Made by a program: the position numbers and the translations under genes. Shown piece after piece: positions 1 through 8,575 of a stretch of DNA of 64,000 nucleotides (position 1 is the stretch's first letter; every line of letters starts with the position of its first letter). This DNA is from Rhizobiaceae bacterium. Its GTDB lineage: Bacteria > Pseudomonadota > Alphaproteobacteria > Rhizobiales > Rhizobiaceae. The stretch is taken from positions 7,207 to 71,206 of the forward strand of contig JAHDFS010000001.1 of the NCBI GenBank assembly GCA_020628035.1, given 5' to 3'. The notes under the pieces were generated by a model. That model did no database searches. It was given only the letters and a program-made list of their open reading frames with translations, and was not told where the DNA came from.

Positions 1-721
1 TCACCGCGTCATCAAATGACGCGCGTTCCTTAAGTTGTGTCGTCCAACGATCCAGTGATAAAAATTGCTCACCCGCCCAGTCTGGTGTCAGCTGCAAAAA
101 CCCAATTCTGATGACAAATGGCAAAATGGCAAAGTCAGCGAGTGACAAGGTTTCGCCGCATAAAAACTCATGTCGCGCAAGCTTATGGTCAAGCTTGTGA
201 TAGATATTCTTCAAATAAAGGATTGCAGACGAGGCTGCAAAGCCTGATAAGCCATTTTGCACGACATCATGAATACGTTGAGCTCTGGCCGTATCCGGAA
301 TACGATCCAGCTTTAAGACAAGCTCTTCCCGCGGTAAATTTTGAAGTTTGGTGCGATTCAAGGCAAGCGTGGTCAGCACATGAACGGCCAAATGAAATCG
401 AACAGATTCCACCATCCAGTCTTTCATCACATCATCAACATTTGTGCTGAGAGAAAAACTGCGCCCCTCTTCTACTGTTGCTGCAAGATGCAGCATGATG
501 TCGTTTGATTCCGTTAAACAAATATCATGATCGATATAAGTTGGCACAGACGCCTTTGGATTGAGAGCCCTGTAATCTTTGGTAAATTGCTCACCCTTTT
601 TCAGATCAATCACTTGCCCCTGCCAAGCGATATTCAGCTCAGCCAGAACCAGCCGAACCTTTTGCGAGCAAACAGAAGTTTTAGAATGATAAAGGGTTGG
701 AATGTCCACATTATTGTTCAT
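1..721 (-). CDS. Glutathione S-transferase, C-terminus cut by window edge
   Basis: The reading frame is open from an ATG at 721 down to base 1 with no stop, so at least 240 residues are visible and the C-terminal end lies outside the window. The N-terminal thioredoxin-like half reads LYHSKTSVCSQKVRLVLAEL, with the substrate-side motif NPKASVPTYI and the glutathione-contact pair ESND. The helical C-terminal half carries the typical GETLSLADFAI. It is a cytosolic GST-fold protein. Substrate is unknown; a role in conjugation or isomerisation of catabolic intermediates is only suggested by the neighbouring genes. It follows the HMGL-like gene on the same strand with a 25-bp gap, so the two are probably co-transcribed. 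A second GST-fold gene, maiA, lies at 45.8 kb and is clearly different in sequence. Confidence 0.85.
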   Translation of the reverse strand, partial: MNNNVDIPTLYHSKTSVCSQKVRLVLAELNIAWQGQVIDLKKGEQFTKDYRALNPKASVPTYIDHDICLTESNDIMLHLAATVEEGRSFSLSTNVDDVMKDWMVESVRFHLAVHVLTTLALNRTKLQNLPREELVLKLDRIPDTARAQRIHDVVQNGLSGFAASSAILYLKNIYHKLDHKLARHEFLCGETLSLADFAILPFVIRIGFLQLTPDWAGEQFLSLDRWTTQLKERASFDDAV

Positions 722-746
722 ATGAACATTCCAATATCAATTAGAA

Positions 747-1967
747 CTAGGCAGCAGAGCTCGAACGTACGCCATCTACGATTGCCTTGAATTCGTGGTC
801 ATCAAGAATATCCCGTTTTTGAATACCAGCTTTCTTCACCTCAGCCAGCATTTCAGCGACTTGCTCATCGTCAGCTGCACCCAAATTGAGCTCTTCAAGT
901 TTATAAAGAATTGAAGCCTTTCCGCTTTTCTTGCCCAGAACAACTTCACCCACGCGACCCGTCAGTGCTGGATGTGTCCCAAACATTACAAGCGGATCAT
1001 GCATAACGAAATTAATGCCAATACCGGATTCTCGAGTAAAGTTGCCAGACCCCAAGATCGGTTTGTTGCGCTGGATTGGGATGTTTGAAAGCTTGGAAAG
1101 CAAATCACCCAGTTCAGGCAATTTGTCCATGCGATAACCCGTGTCATAGCCGTATAGAAGGTCAAGACCCAACATCAATTCTTCAAGTGCGGCATTGCCG
1201 GTGCGTTCACCCAAGCCATTACCGCATGAATGAACGCATTCCGCCCCAGCAGTCACCGCCGCCAATTCCGTGGCAACCCCCATACCAAAATCGTTATGCG
1301 TATGAATTTCAATCGGCAACGAGGTCATCTCTTTGACCCAACGCACCATATATTTAATCGCTTCAGGTGTCGCACATCCCATTGTGTCCACAATTCCAAT
1401 GGAATCCGGCGGCGCTTCAGCCATCACGCCTTTGCAGAGATTTTCCAAATCATCCGCACGCGCACGTGTCGTGTCATAAGGGAAGAACACTGCATGCAAA
1501 CCGTTTTCTTTCGCATAGCGAATGATCGGCGCACTCTTTGCCAAAACATCTTTCCATGTCCAACCAAATTGCGTGACGAGTTTTGGATAGCCAATCGGCA
1601 CCTCAATAATCACGCCATCAGCACCGCATTCAAGCGCCTTATCAATGTCAGATTTCATTGCACGGGCAAAAGTATAAATGCGTGATTTCAAACCCAGCTT
1701 TGTAATCTGTTTGATGGCTTCTTCATCTTGTGGCGATACAGCAGGCATGCCCGCTTCAATCCGCTCCACACCAACTTCATCGAGCTTTTGTGCAATCGCA
1801 ACTTTATCATCAATGGAAAACACCACACCTGGCGTTTGCTCCCCATCGCGCAGCGTTGCATCATGAATGTCTACTTTTTCCGGAAGGTCTAGGGACTTTC
1901 TAACCTCTGGCACGAAGTTATACGGACTTACCCAGTATTTTCCGTCTTCAAAATGATCTTCGCGCAC
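747..1967 (-). CDS. DRE-TIM metallolyase (isopropylmalate/homocitrate synthase-like)
   Basis: About 406 residues with a single HMGL-like TIM barrel. Metal- and substrate-binding signatures are DATLRDGEQTPG near residue 40 and IHTHNDFG near residue 225, followed by the second family signature HSCGNGLGERTGNAALEE. The family condenses acetyl-CoA with 2-oxo acids or cleaves related acyl-CoAs. The length and lack of a LeuA regulatory domain fit homocitrate/isopropylmalate synthase-like enzymes, but the exact substrate cannot be read. The longest frame begins with TTG at 1979. I prefer the GTG at 1967, which has GGAG six bases upstream. Nearby malonyl-CoA decarboxylase would supply acetyl-CoA, an inferred link only. 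Near-palindrome AAATATCAATATTT lies about 90 bp upstream. Confidence 0.8.
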   Translation of the reverse strand: MREDHFEDGKYWVSPYNFVPEVRKSLDLPEKVDIHDATLRDGEQTPGVVFSIDDKVAIAQKLDEVGVERIEAGMPAVSPQDEEAIKQITKLGLKSRIYTFARAMKSDIDKALECGADGVIIEVPIGYPKLVTQFGWTWKDVLAKSAPIIRYAKENGLHAVFFPYDTTRARADDLENLCKGVMAEAPPDSIGIVDTMGCATPEAIKYMVRWVKEMTSLPIEIHTHNDFGMGVATELAAVTAGAECVHSCGNGLGERTGNAALEELMLGLDLLYGYDTGYRMDKLPELGDLLSKLSNIPIQRNKPILGSGNFTRESGIGINFVMHDPLVMFGTHPALTGRVGEVVLGKKSGKASILYKLEELNLGAADDEQVAEMLAEVKKAGIQKRDILDDHEFKAIVDGVRSSSAA

Positions 1968-2052
1968 TTTTTTCTCCAATATAATGTTCGTGTGACCTGT
2001 CAGGTGATTTTTCTGATACTATTTTTCACATATATTTTACTATTTCAACAAA

Positions 2053-2066
2053 AAATATCAATATTT
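2053..2066. promoter_or_regulatory. Operator-like palindrome AAATATCAATATTT
   Basis: Near-perfect 14-bp dyad in the AT-rich divergent region between the HMGL-like gene and malonyl-CoA decarboxylase. It differs by one base from the perfect palindrome at 9805-9818. The rest of the 284-bp divergent region is AT-rich and presumably holds both promoters. Confidence 0.4.
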
Positions 2067-2231
2067 TTAAATAATCTACATTATAATTTTTCCGTGAAAC
2101 TGATGAAAAAATTGGTGCAATCTATCGCTCAATTTTTCAATATAGTACTGAAAATAATGAATTATTTTCGGATACACCAACCACAACAGGGACTTTTAAC
2201 TCGACAAAATATCAACTTGTAAAGTCTCAAA

Positions 2232-2243
2232 AATATCGATATT
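2232..2243. promoter_or_regulatory. Operator-like palindrome AATATCGATATT
   Basis: Perfect 12-bp palindrome ending 8 bases before the ATG of malonyl-CoA decarboxylase, where a bound protein would block transcription or translation initiation. The same 12 bases recur inside the site at 9805-9818. The GntR/FCD protein at 3706 is the nearest candidate to bind it; this is inference. Confidence 0.45.
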
Positions 2244-2251
2244 ATTATTTT

Positions 2252-3634
2252 ATGATGCCAAACTCTTTTGCAATATCTAACTTTTTATCTGCTGTGGCCC
2301 ATCGCGGGCGCACAATAATTGGGATGCCACACGAGGACCGAAAGAAAGTCACAAGCGATAAAGTCATCGAATTGTGCCACAAACTTTTGTCGAGCAAAGG
2401 TGAAGCATCGGGCATAGCATTGTCGTTCGAAATTCTCGATTGCTACCAATATTTGCCGCGACAGGAGAAGCTGCTCTTCTTCAAAGCATTACTGAGCGAG
2501 TTTTCAGCACCGCAAGAACAAGCGCTCAATGCGGCGCGCGCATTTTTAGAAAGTCCGTCTGACAGCAATCTCGCACTTTTGTCTGAAATGAGCGAACCCA
2601 TTCGCCGGCGTTTAATCTTACGGCTCAACCAGGCCGACAATGCCACGCTTTTGCTGATTAAGATGCGCGAAGATCTGCTTGAGTTCATGAGGGAGGATCC
2701 TGAACTTTCAGACGTAGACAAAGACTTTAAAAAGCTTTTCACCTCCTGGTTCAACGGTGGCTTTCTCAACCTAAAACGCCTTGATTGGTCAAGCTCTGCG
2801 TCAATCTTGGAAAAGATTATCCGCTATGAAGCCGTCCACAACATGTCTGGCTGGGATGATTTGCGCAAACGTCTTGATCCTCCTGATCGCCATATTTACG
2901 GCTTCTTCCATCCACGCCTTGAAGAGGAACCCCTTATTTTTGTGGAAGTTGCGCTCACCGCTGATAAACCGCAAGAGATTGGCTTTATCCTTGAAGATGG
3001 TCGAGAATTTTTAAATCCGGAAAGCGCAAAAACGGCAACTTTCTATTCCATCTCAAACTGCCAAAAAGGATTAAGAGGTATTCCTTTGGGCAGCTTTTTG
3101 ATTAAACAGGTCGTTGAGGATTTGCGCGAAACATTTCCAGCGCTTGAAGAATTCGTCACCCTCTCTCCCATACCTGGATTTGCAAGATGGTTGAATAATT
3201 TCTTAAACGACGAAACCAAGTTGCTGCCAAACGAAATCAGAAGCGCATTACTAGAGCTTAAAAACACGCAATGGCTCGAAGATGAAAATACCAAATCAAG
3301 AATCTCTGCCGCAGTGCATATGGCCGTCGCCTATTACATCACCTATGAAAAAGATCGAAACGAGTTACCGCTCGATTCAGTCGCAAAGTTTCATTTAGGC
3401 AATGGCGCACGGCTTGAACGCACCAATTGGCCCGCAGATTTATCCAATACAGGGCTTAAAAACTCATTCGGAGCCATGGTCAATTACAGCTATCGCCTCA
3501 ACGAAATTGAAAGAAACCACGAGCGCTTTGTTGAAAATGGTGAGATATCCACATCTTCAGCCATATCTCGCTCTGCAAAAGGCTTCATGAACAACGTGAC
3601 CTTGTTGGAAAGCACCATCGATGATATTGCGTAA
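2252..3634 (+). CDS. matA: Malonyl-CoA decarboxylase
   Basis: A 460-residue protein spanning the whole malonyl-CoA decarboxylase family: a helical N-terminal domain (about 1-180) and a GNAT-like catalytic C-terminal domain. The diagnostic motif SPIPGFARWL lies near residue 305. It converts malonyl-CoA to acetyl-CoA and CO2 in the cytoplasm. Length agrees with Rhizobium MatA (about 460 residues). In the rhizobial mat locus the gene sits with a GntR regulator, malonyl-CoA synthetase matB and carrier matC. Here the GntR gene follows directly, but matB and matC are absent from the window. Two adjacent ATGs (2252, 2255) could serve as start. No strong Shine-Dalgarno is visible. Confidence 0.92.
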   Translation: MMPNSFAISNFLSAVAHRGRTIIGMPHEDRKKVTSDKVIELCHKLLSSKGEASGIALSFEILDCYQYLPRQEKLLFFKALLSEFSAPQEQALNAARAFLESPSDSNLALLSEMSEPIRRRLILRLNQADNATLLLIKMREDLLEFMREDPELSDVDKDFKKLFTSWFNGGFLNLKRLDWSSSASILEKIIRYEAVHNMSGWDDLRKRLDPPDRHIYGFFHPRLEEEPLIFVEVALTADKPQEIGFILEDGREFLNPESAKTATFYSISNCQKGLRGIPLGSFLIKQVVEDLRETFPALEEFVTLSPIPGFARWLNNFLNDETKLLPNEIRSALLELKNTQWLEDENTKSRISAAVHMAVAYYITYEKDRNELPLDSVAKFHLGNGARLERTNWPADLSNTGLKNSFGAMVNYSYRLNEIERNHERFVENGEISTSSAISRSAKGFMNNVTLLESTIDDIA

Positions 3635-3653
3635 ACGATCAAAAATGGTGCTT

Positions 3654-3665
3654 CACATTAATGTG
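3654..3665. promoter_or_regulatory. Palindrome CACATTAATGTG before GntR gene
   Basis: Perfect 12-bp dyad 20 bases after the malonyl-CoA decarboxylase stop and 40 bases before the GntR start. It could be an autoregulatory operator or part of an intergenic hairpin. It is unlike the AAATATCGATATTT sites, so one protein is unlikely to bind both in the same way. Confidence 0.3.
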
Positions 3666-3705
3666 GGGCAAAACCTAAAGATTTGACATAGATAAGAGCC
3701 AAAAC

Positions 3706-4434
3706 GTGAAAAACATAGACACAATGAGCGAAGAATTCGACAAACCAGCATCTGTCAACGGCAATGGCGAAGTCACATCTTCTGAGTCTATAACCAGTCG
3801 AGCTTACTCTCGTCTTCGCGATGATATTATCTCAGGTGTTTTAAAACCCGGCCAAAAGCTAAAAGTCGAAAAACTTCGTCAGGAATATGAAGTTGGTTCA
3901 AGCCCAGTTCGCGAGGCACTTAGTCTTCTCACATCAGATCATTTTGTTGAGCGCATGGATCAACGCGGGTTTCGTGTGGCATCTGTTAGCGCTTCAGAAT
4001 TTGAGGAATTGTTGAAAACGCGTTGCTGGCTTGAAGAACGGGCTTTGCGCGAATCCATCAAAAATGGCAAAAGCGGCTGGGAAGAACAAGTTGTTCTCGC
4101 AACTTATCGTCTATCGCGCGTGCCGCGCACAGAAGATGGCGATCACTTCATTGCAAATGTAGAATGGGAAAAGCGCCATAAGCATTTTCATATGACGCTG
4201 ATTTCCGCCTGCGAATCCAGTTTTCTCCTGAAATTCTGCGACCAGCTCTACGATCAAAATGTCAGATATCGCCAATTATCAGGTAAAGCGGCTTATCCAA
4301 AACGCGATGTAACAGCAGAACATGGTGCAATTTGCGATGCTGTTTTGGCGCGAGATGAGGATCTCGCAGCCAAATTATTGATTAGCCATTATGACAATAC
4401 TGGCAATTTTTTGAAGGAAAATATGGAAAGCTAA
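3706..4434 (+). CDS. GntR-family transcriptional regulator, FCD type
   Basis: A 242-residue regulator with an N-terminal winged helix (about 25-95, including SSPVREALSLL, the classic GntR recognition-helix region) and a C-terminal all-helical FCD ligand-binding domain with the histidines HKHFHMTLISACES and AEHGAICDAV expected around its metal/ligand pocket. The frame begins with GTG at 3706; an ATG at 3724 is an alternative. It follows malonyl-CoA decarboxylase on the same strand with a 71-bp gap, as MatR-like regulators accompany mat genes. By position it may control the decarboxylase, the convergent dioxygenase/TRAP operon, or both. The ligand is unknown. Confidence 0.88.
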   Translation: MKNIDTMSEEFDKPASVNGNGEVTSSESITSRAYSRLRDDIISGVLKPGQKLKVEKLRQEYEVGSSPVREALSLLTSDHFVERMDQRGFRVASVSASEFEELLKTRCWLEERALRESIKNGKSGWEEQVVLATYRLSRVPRTEDGDHFIANVEWEKRHKHFHMTLISACESSFLLKFCDQLYDQNVRYRQLSGKAAYPKRDVTAEHGAICDAVLARDEDLAAKLLISHYDNTGNFLKENMES

Positions 4435-4436
4435 CC

Positions 4437-4453
4437 AACGCTTTTTTAGCGTT
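4437..4453. terminator. Bidirectional hairpin AACGCT-TTTTT-AGCGTT
   Basis: Six-base arms around a T5 loop, between the convergent GntR and dioxygenase genes, overlapping the dioxygenase stop. Position suits a shared terminator, but the stem is short and there is no clean U-tract after it. Confidence 0.35.
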
Positions 4454-5328
4454 TAGCCAGCTTCCTTTCCAAGCACAAAATCAAAATCTACTGTGAAGAA
4501 CGGCATGGTGACATTATCACCAATTTCCAAACCTGCTGGGATTTTAGTTTTATCTGTCTGTTCAACATATTCCATGATGAGCTTTTCACGCACGCCAAAT
4601 ACCGCATCATTATCCAGGTAAGGATCATCACTTGGGAACACTTCGGTCACCAATGAACGATAGCCAGGTGCCGTAATAATGAAATGCAAATGTGATGGAC
4701 GCCAAGGGTGACGTCCCGTTGCTTTGAGCATCTCACCGACAGAACCATCAATTGGCACTGTGTAAGGCGCAGGCCGCACTGTTGTCAGCTTATAGACACC
4801 ATCATCGCCGACGACCATATGGCCGCGAAGATTATATTCTGGCTGCTCATTATCCTGATTGGAATAAAGACCATTATCTGCGGTTTGCCAAATTTCAATC
4901 TCAGCACCGGCGATTGGGTTGCCATCGGGATCTGTCACCTTACCTTCAACAATCACAGTCGCGCCATCATTATCACGCTTTAAATCACCGCCAACGGGCA
5001 GATCTGGTGCGCCCAGAATATGGAAAGGCCCCAACACACTTGATGGCGTCACACCCTCTGGCGAATGCACCATATCGACAAGCGAGGACAGCCCCAAAAC
5101 ATCAGACAAAAGCACAAATTCATTACGCTCATCATCGGTCATTTCTCCGGTAAAGCGTAAGAATTCAAGCCCGCGTCGCCACTCTTCATGGCTTAGATTT
5201 GTTTCGCGCACAAAATCATGTAGATGATGAACCAAACGATCTAGAATGAACTTTAGACGCTCATCCGTCTCCGGTTCGCAATAATCCAAAAATGCTTGGG
5301 TAATAGACTCTGTTGTTACGTTGCGCAT
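4453..5328 (-). CDS. Intradiol ring-cleavage dioxygenase (hydroxyquinol 1,2-dioxygenase type)
   Basis: A 291-residue enzyme with the N-terminal helical dimerisation domain and C-terminal beta-sandwich of intradiol dioxygenases. The four non-haem Fe(III) ligands can be placed at Tyr155 (DNGLYSNQ), Tyr189 (RPAPYTVP), His213 and His215 (RPSHLHF). The stretch GRHPWRPSHLHF and the overall length resemble hydroxyquinol (1,2,4-trihydroxybenzene) dioxygenases more than catechol or protocatechuate enzymes. The expected reaction is ring opening to maleylacetate. No maleylacetate reductase is in the window. It ends the operon headed by the TRAP genes (17-bp gap to dctM), so the TRAP system probably imports an aromatic precursor. 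The exact substrate is inferred. Confidence 0.85.
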   Translation of the reverse strand: MRNVTTESITQAFLDYCEPETDERLKFILDRLVHHLHDFVRETNLSHEEWRRGLEFLRFTGEMTDDERNEFVLLSDVLGLSSLVDMVHSPEGVTPSSVLGPFHILGAPDLPVGGDLKRDNDGATVIVEGKVTDPDGNPIAGAEIEIWQTADNGLYSNQDNEQPEYNLRGHMVVGDDGVYKLTTVRPAPYTVPIDGSVGEMLKATGRHPWRPSHLHFIITAPGYRSLVTEVFPSDDPYLDNDAVFGVREKLIMEYVEQTDKTKIPAGLEIGDNVTMPFFTVDFDFVLGKEAG

Positions 5329-5345
5329 TTAAGGCCTCCAATAAG

Positions 5346-6656
5346 TTAGTTCAAAATCCCAATGGATAGAACTGGGTATTTAATAATAAGAACAAGAACG
5401 AGCAGCATGATCACTGCAAATGGGAAGGCACCCATAAAGACGTCTTTGAGTGAAATTTTGGGATCGTTCAGTGTCGCTTTGATCACAAAACACGAGATCC
5501 CTAAGGGTGGTGTAAGCAGCCCGATTTCCGCACCGATCACAGTAACGATGCCGAACCAAACTAAGCTAAGCCCCATGGATTCAATCAAAGTCAAAAATAG
5601 CGGCACTACAATGAGAATGATCGAGGCCGTATCCAAAATGGTGCCCAAGAAGAGCATCAAAAGGACGTAGATGATCATGACGGTCACAAAACCAAAATTA
5701 TATTCTTGCAAGAACGCATTCAGCTCATTTGGCAAACCGGCATAACCAAGCATGCGGCTATAAAGCGATGCCATCAAAATGAGAAACAAAATAGACGCGG
5801 TGATATGACCAGTTTCAATGGCTGTTTGCCACAAACCTTTCCAAGTGATCTTCTTGCGCATGAAGGCAATGATCAACGCGACAAATGCGCCTGCAGCCCC
5901 CGATTCAACCGGCGTCAACCAACCAGTGTATATTCCGCCCAGCACAACAGTGATCAAGAACAAAATTGGCACAGTTTTATCAAACACCTCAAACCAGGTA
6001 AGTTCTTCAACCTCTGTGCTTTTCACATTTTTGCCAATAAATGATGGCCAAAAACGCCCTGCCAATAAAATGCCAATGATATAAGCGGCCGTTAAAACCA
6101 AACCAGGAACAATGCCGGCTAGAAACATTTCACCAACGGACTGCTCGGCCACAAAAGAGTAAATGATCAGCATCGCACTTGGCGGAATAATCATACCAAG
6201 AACCGATGATCCAGCGACCACGCCAACAGCAAAGCGCGGGTTATAGTTTAAGCGCTGCATCTCCGGCACTGAGATTTTGGTAAACACAGAAGCGGACGCA
6301 ATGGATGAACCGGTCACAGCAGCAAATACAGCATTTGCACCCACCGTTGCCATGCCAATACCGCCTGTGATCTTGCGGAACCCACGGCTCATAACCGTAT
6401 AAATATCGGTCCCTAATCCGGCCCTGGACACCAATAACCCCATGACGGTGAACAAGGGTATGGTGGCGAATGCATATTCCTCCACACCATCGCCCACCGC
6501 CACTTTTAAAAAGTTAAACGCTAAAATGGACTTGCCCGAAATCAACCAGATGGACACAAATGACACCAAACCCAAAGCGATCGGGATATACATGCCGATA
6601 TAGACAAGGAAAATAATTGCGACGACTGAAAACGCGCCAATTTCTACAGGTGTCAT
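5346..6656 (-). CDS. dctM: TRAP transporter large permease DctM
   Basis: A 436-residue, strongly hydrophobic protein with about 12 membrane segments. The DctM/SiaM signatures include PLFTVMGLLVSRAG, the serine/alanine-rich GSSIASASVFTKI and the helical-hairpin region VLGMIIPPSAMLIIYSF. It is the Na+-coupled large subunit of a tripartite ATP-independent transporter in the inner membrane, working with the DctQ and DctP proteins encoded just upstream. Spacing to dctQ is 31 bp. The substrate is not deducible from this subunit; the co-operonic intradiol dioxygenase points to an aromatic or related compound. Confidence 0.93.
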   Translation of the reverse strand: MTPVEIGAFSVVAIIFLVYIGMYIPIALGLVSFVSIWLISGKSILAFNFLKVAVGDGVEEYAFATIPLFTVMGLLVSRAGLGTDIYTVMSRGFRKITGGIGMATVGANAVFAAVTGSSIASASVFTKISVPEMQRLNYNPRFAVGVVAGSSVLGMIIPPSAMLIIYSFVAEQSVGEMFLAGIVPGLVLTAAYIIGILLAGRFWPSFIGKNVKSTEVEELTWFEVFDKTVPILFLITVVLGGIYTGWLTPVESGAAGAFVALIIAFMRKKITWKGLWQTAIETGHITASILFLILMASLYSRMLGYAGLPNELNAFLQEYNFGFVTVMIIYVLLMLFLGTILDTASIILIVVPLFLTLIESMGLSLVWFGIVTVIGAEIGLLTPPLGISCFVIKATLNDPKISLKDVFMGAFPFAVIMLLVLVLIIKYPVLSIGILN

Positions 6657-6687
6657 AACAAGCTTCTTTTTTGGTATTTATTATTCA

Positions 6688-7338
6688 TTACGTATCGACC
6701 GATTTTGCATTTTCAGCCATGGCCTTTTGATGATTGCCGAACAAAAGGGCCTGTTCAGTATCGAGCAAGGCTTTGAGCAAAAATATGATGGCGCAGAGCG
6801 TGACGCTAAACGCGATCGCAAGCTTGACGGGCCATGTGGGTGCTGTGAAAATTCCCGGCGTTCCGGCATATTCACAACGTCCAAACGCGTCAGATAAATC
6901 GCGGAAAAAATCACCCGTTAATGGCGGCCCAAATTCTGGCGCCACAAAGAATGAGCATGTCTCATAGGATTCGACAAATTCTGGCCAAACGGTCCATGCG
7001 ATTAACACCATGAAAACCCCAGCAATAAAATCGATTACCCGCGAGATATTACACGCGACTTTGGGTTTTAACCCATGAATGAGATGCAAAAATCCATCTG
7101 ATCTCGTCAGGCGATTTGATCTGACCACATCAGGTAATTGCAAGAATACGATGAGTGCCAGAGAAAAGATCACAAGCTCGACGACGCCATTAATAGGGTC
7201 GTGCAAAATGCCTCTGGCAACCACATCCGCATTGAGGATCGCAACAAGTGCGAAGATCAACATGGTTCCGATGGTATTGGCAACAATGGCCACACTCACG
7301 GAACTGTTGAAAAACCGGCGAAAGAACGCGCTAATCAT
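6688..7338 (-). CDS. dctQ: TRAP transporter small permease DctQ
   Basis: A 216-residue membrane protein with four predicted membrane segments (about residues 15-40, 50-75, 95-120 and 165-190), as in DctQ subunits. The loop between the last two segments is longer than usual (roughly residues 122-165, rich in acidic and aromatic residues and holding two cysteines), making the protein larger than a typical 160-180 residue DctQ. It lies between dctP and dctM (27- and 31-bp gaps) and is expected to pair with DctM in the inner membrane. Confidence 0.85.
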   Translation of the reverse strand: MISAFFRRFFNSSVSVAIVANTIGTMLIFALVAILNADVVARGILHDPINGVVELVIFSLALIVFLQLPDVVRSNRLTRSDGFLHLIHGLKPKVACNISRVIDFIAGVFMVLIAWTVWPEFVESYETCSFFVAPEFGPPLTGDFFRDLSDAFGRCEYAGTPGIFTAPTWPVKLAIAFSVTLCAIIFLLKALLDTEQALLFGNHQKAMAENAKSVDT

Positions 7339-7365
7339 TAAATATTTCCTCCGCCGGTTAACGTC

Positions 7366-8469
7366 TTAAAGTTCTGCAGCCCAGTCACGAAGTGGCGTGA
7401 AGCCAGCATCTTTGAGCTTACCAATGTAAGCTTTGAGCATATCTGAACCTGGTGCACCTTCTGAATCAAGCTTCTTAGCCCAATCAACAGCAATATTCGG
7501 CATTGAATCTGCCCATGCTTGGCGTGCTTCAGCACTCATTTCAACAACGGTGCCACCACCAGCTTTATAAGCTTCAAGGGATTCAGCTGCGCGATCCATC
7601 GCAATACCGGCAACATGGTCACGATATTCAAGAGCAACCTTTTGAAGCACAGACTTCACTTCGTCGGGCAGTTTGTTCCAGACATCTTTGTTCACTGTCA
7701 CTGTTTTGGAATTCACAGCACCCAGGTCAACTTTGAGCATATATGGCGCAACTTCTGCGATCTTAAATGTTTTCGCAGCTTCTGGCCAAAGCATGGCAGC
7801 TTCTGTCACACCTGTTTGGATCATGTTATAAAATGTTGGCAGACCGCCACGTACACCGGCTGCGCCTTCGATGCCTTCAAGATATCTTAGGTTATAACCC
7901 GCACCAGCGACTTTCTTACCTTCCAAATCAGCCAGTGAATTGATCGGTGTTTTTGAGAACAACTGATAGGTATCCAGCACAACACCTGTTGCGAGATAAA
8001 CCTGGTTTTCGTCATCCAGCTCTTTCGCCATTTGTGGGAATTCGCGGGCAATTTCATCAACTGCTTGAGCGACAACGCGTGCATCAGCTGCAATAAACGG
8101 TGTAACGGCTGAGATACCTTGGCTAGGTAGTTTTGAGTTATGGAAAATTGTTGTGACAATACCGATATCGCCAAGACCAAGCTGGATGCCTTCAAGCACA
8201 CCGCGTGGCTTAACAATCGTTCCGCCATAACCTTCTTGCCATTTGATTTCATATTTGCCGCCTGCGGCGAGCTCTTCATTCACCCGTGGAATAAAGAAAC
8301 CTGAGAATTCTTTTACCCACATAGAACGCTCTGGATATCCGTCGATCGCAATCATATTGATTGTTTCAACGGCAGATGCCTCAGATGTGTGTAAAGCAGT
8401 ATTGGCTCCTAACGCCAATGCTGCGAGTACAACACTCGTAGTACTGATTTGTTTGACTAATTTTAACAT
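7366..8469 (-). CDS. dctP: TRAP transporter substrate-binding protein DctP
   Basis: A 367-residue periplasmic binding protein with a Sec signal peptide (about 1-34). A strong ribosome site GGAGGAAG precedes the ATG. The DctP fold is recognisable from LADLEGKKVAGAG and the C-terminal helices. The arginine that most DctP proteins use to bind a substrate carboxylate in the motif G-K-R should fall near residue 188, where this protein has Ala (GKKVAGAGYNL). An unusual ligand or a substitute residue is therefore likely. It heads dctP-dctQ-dctM-dioxygenase. The 106 bp upstream, before the OsmC gene, may hold a promoter, or the operon may begin at the RutE-like gene. Confidence 0.9.
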   Translation of the reverse strand: MLKLVKQISTTSVVLAALALGANTALHTSEASAVETINMIAIDGYPERSMWVKEFSGFFIPRVNEELAAGGKYEIKWQEGYGGTIVKPRGVLEGIQLGLGDIGIVTTIFHNSKLPSQGISAVTPFIAADARVVAQAVDEIAREFPQMAKELDDENQVYLATGVVLDTYQLFSKTPINSLADLEGKKVAGAGYNLRYLEGIEGAAGVRGGLPTFYNMIQTGVTEAAMLWPEAAKTFKIAEVAPYMLKVDLGAVNSKTVTVNKDVWNKLPDEVKSVLQKVALEYRDHVAGIAMDRAAESLEAYKAGGGTVVEMSAEARQAWADSMPNIAVDWAKKLDSEGAPGSDMLKAYIGKLKDAGFTPLRDWAAEL

Positions 8470-8575
8470 TTTCTTCCTCCCAAATTGTGTTTGAAACCGG
8501 GATAGATCTCAAACCTAATAGTTAACTTGATGAAACAGAGCCTCCTCAGACCACGCCAGCAATCTGTCGTTTCAT

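Noticed and set aside
118-450. 110-codon plus-strand frame near the left edge
   Set aside because: The opposite strand encodes the recognisable GST through this stretch, so the frame is a shadow.
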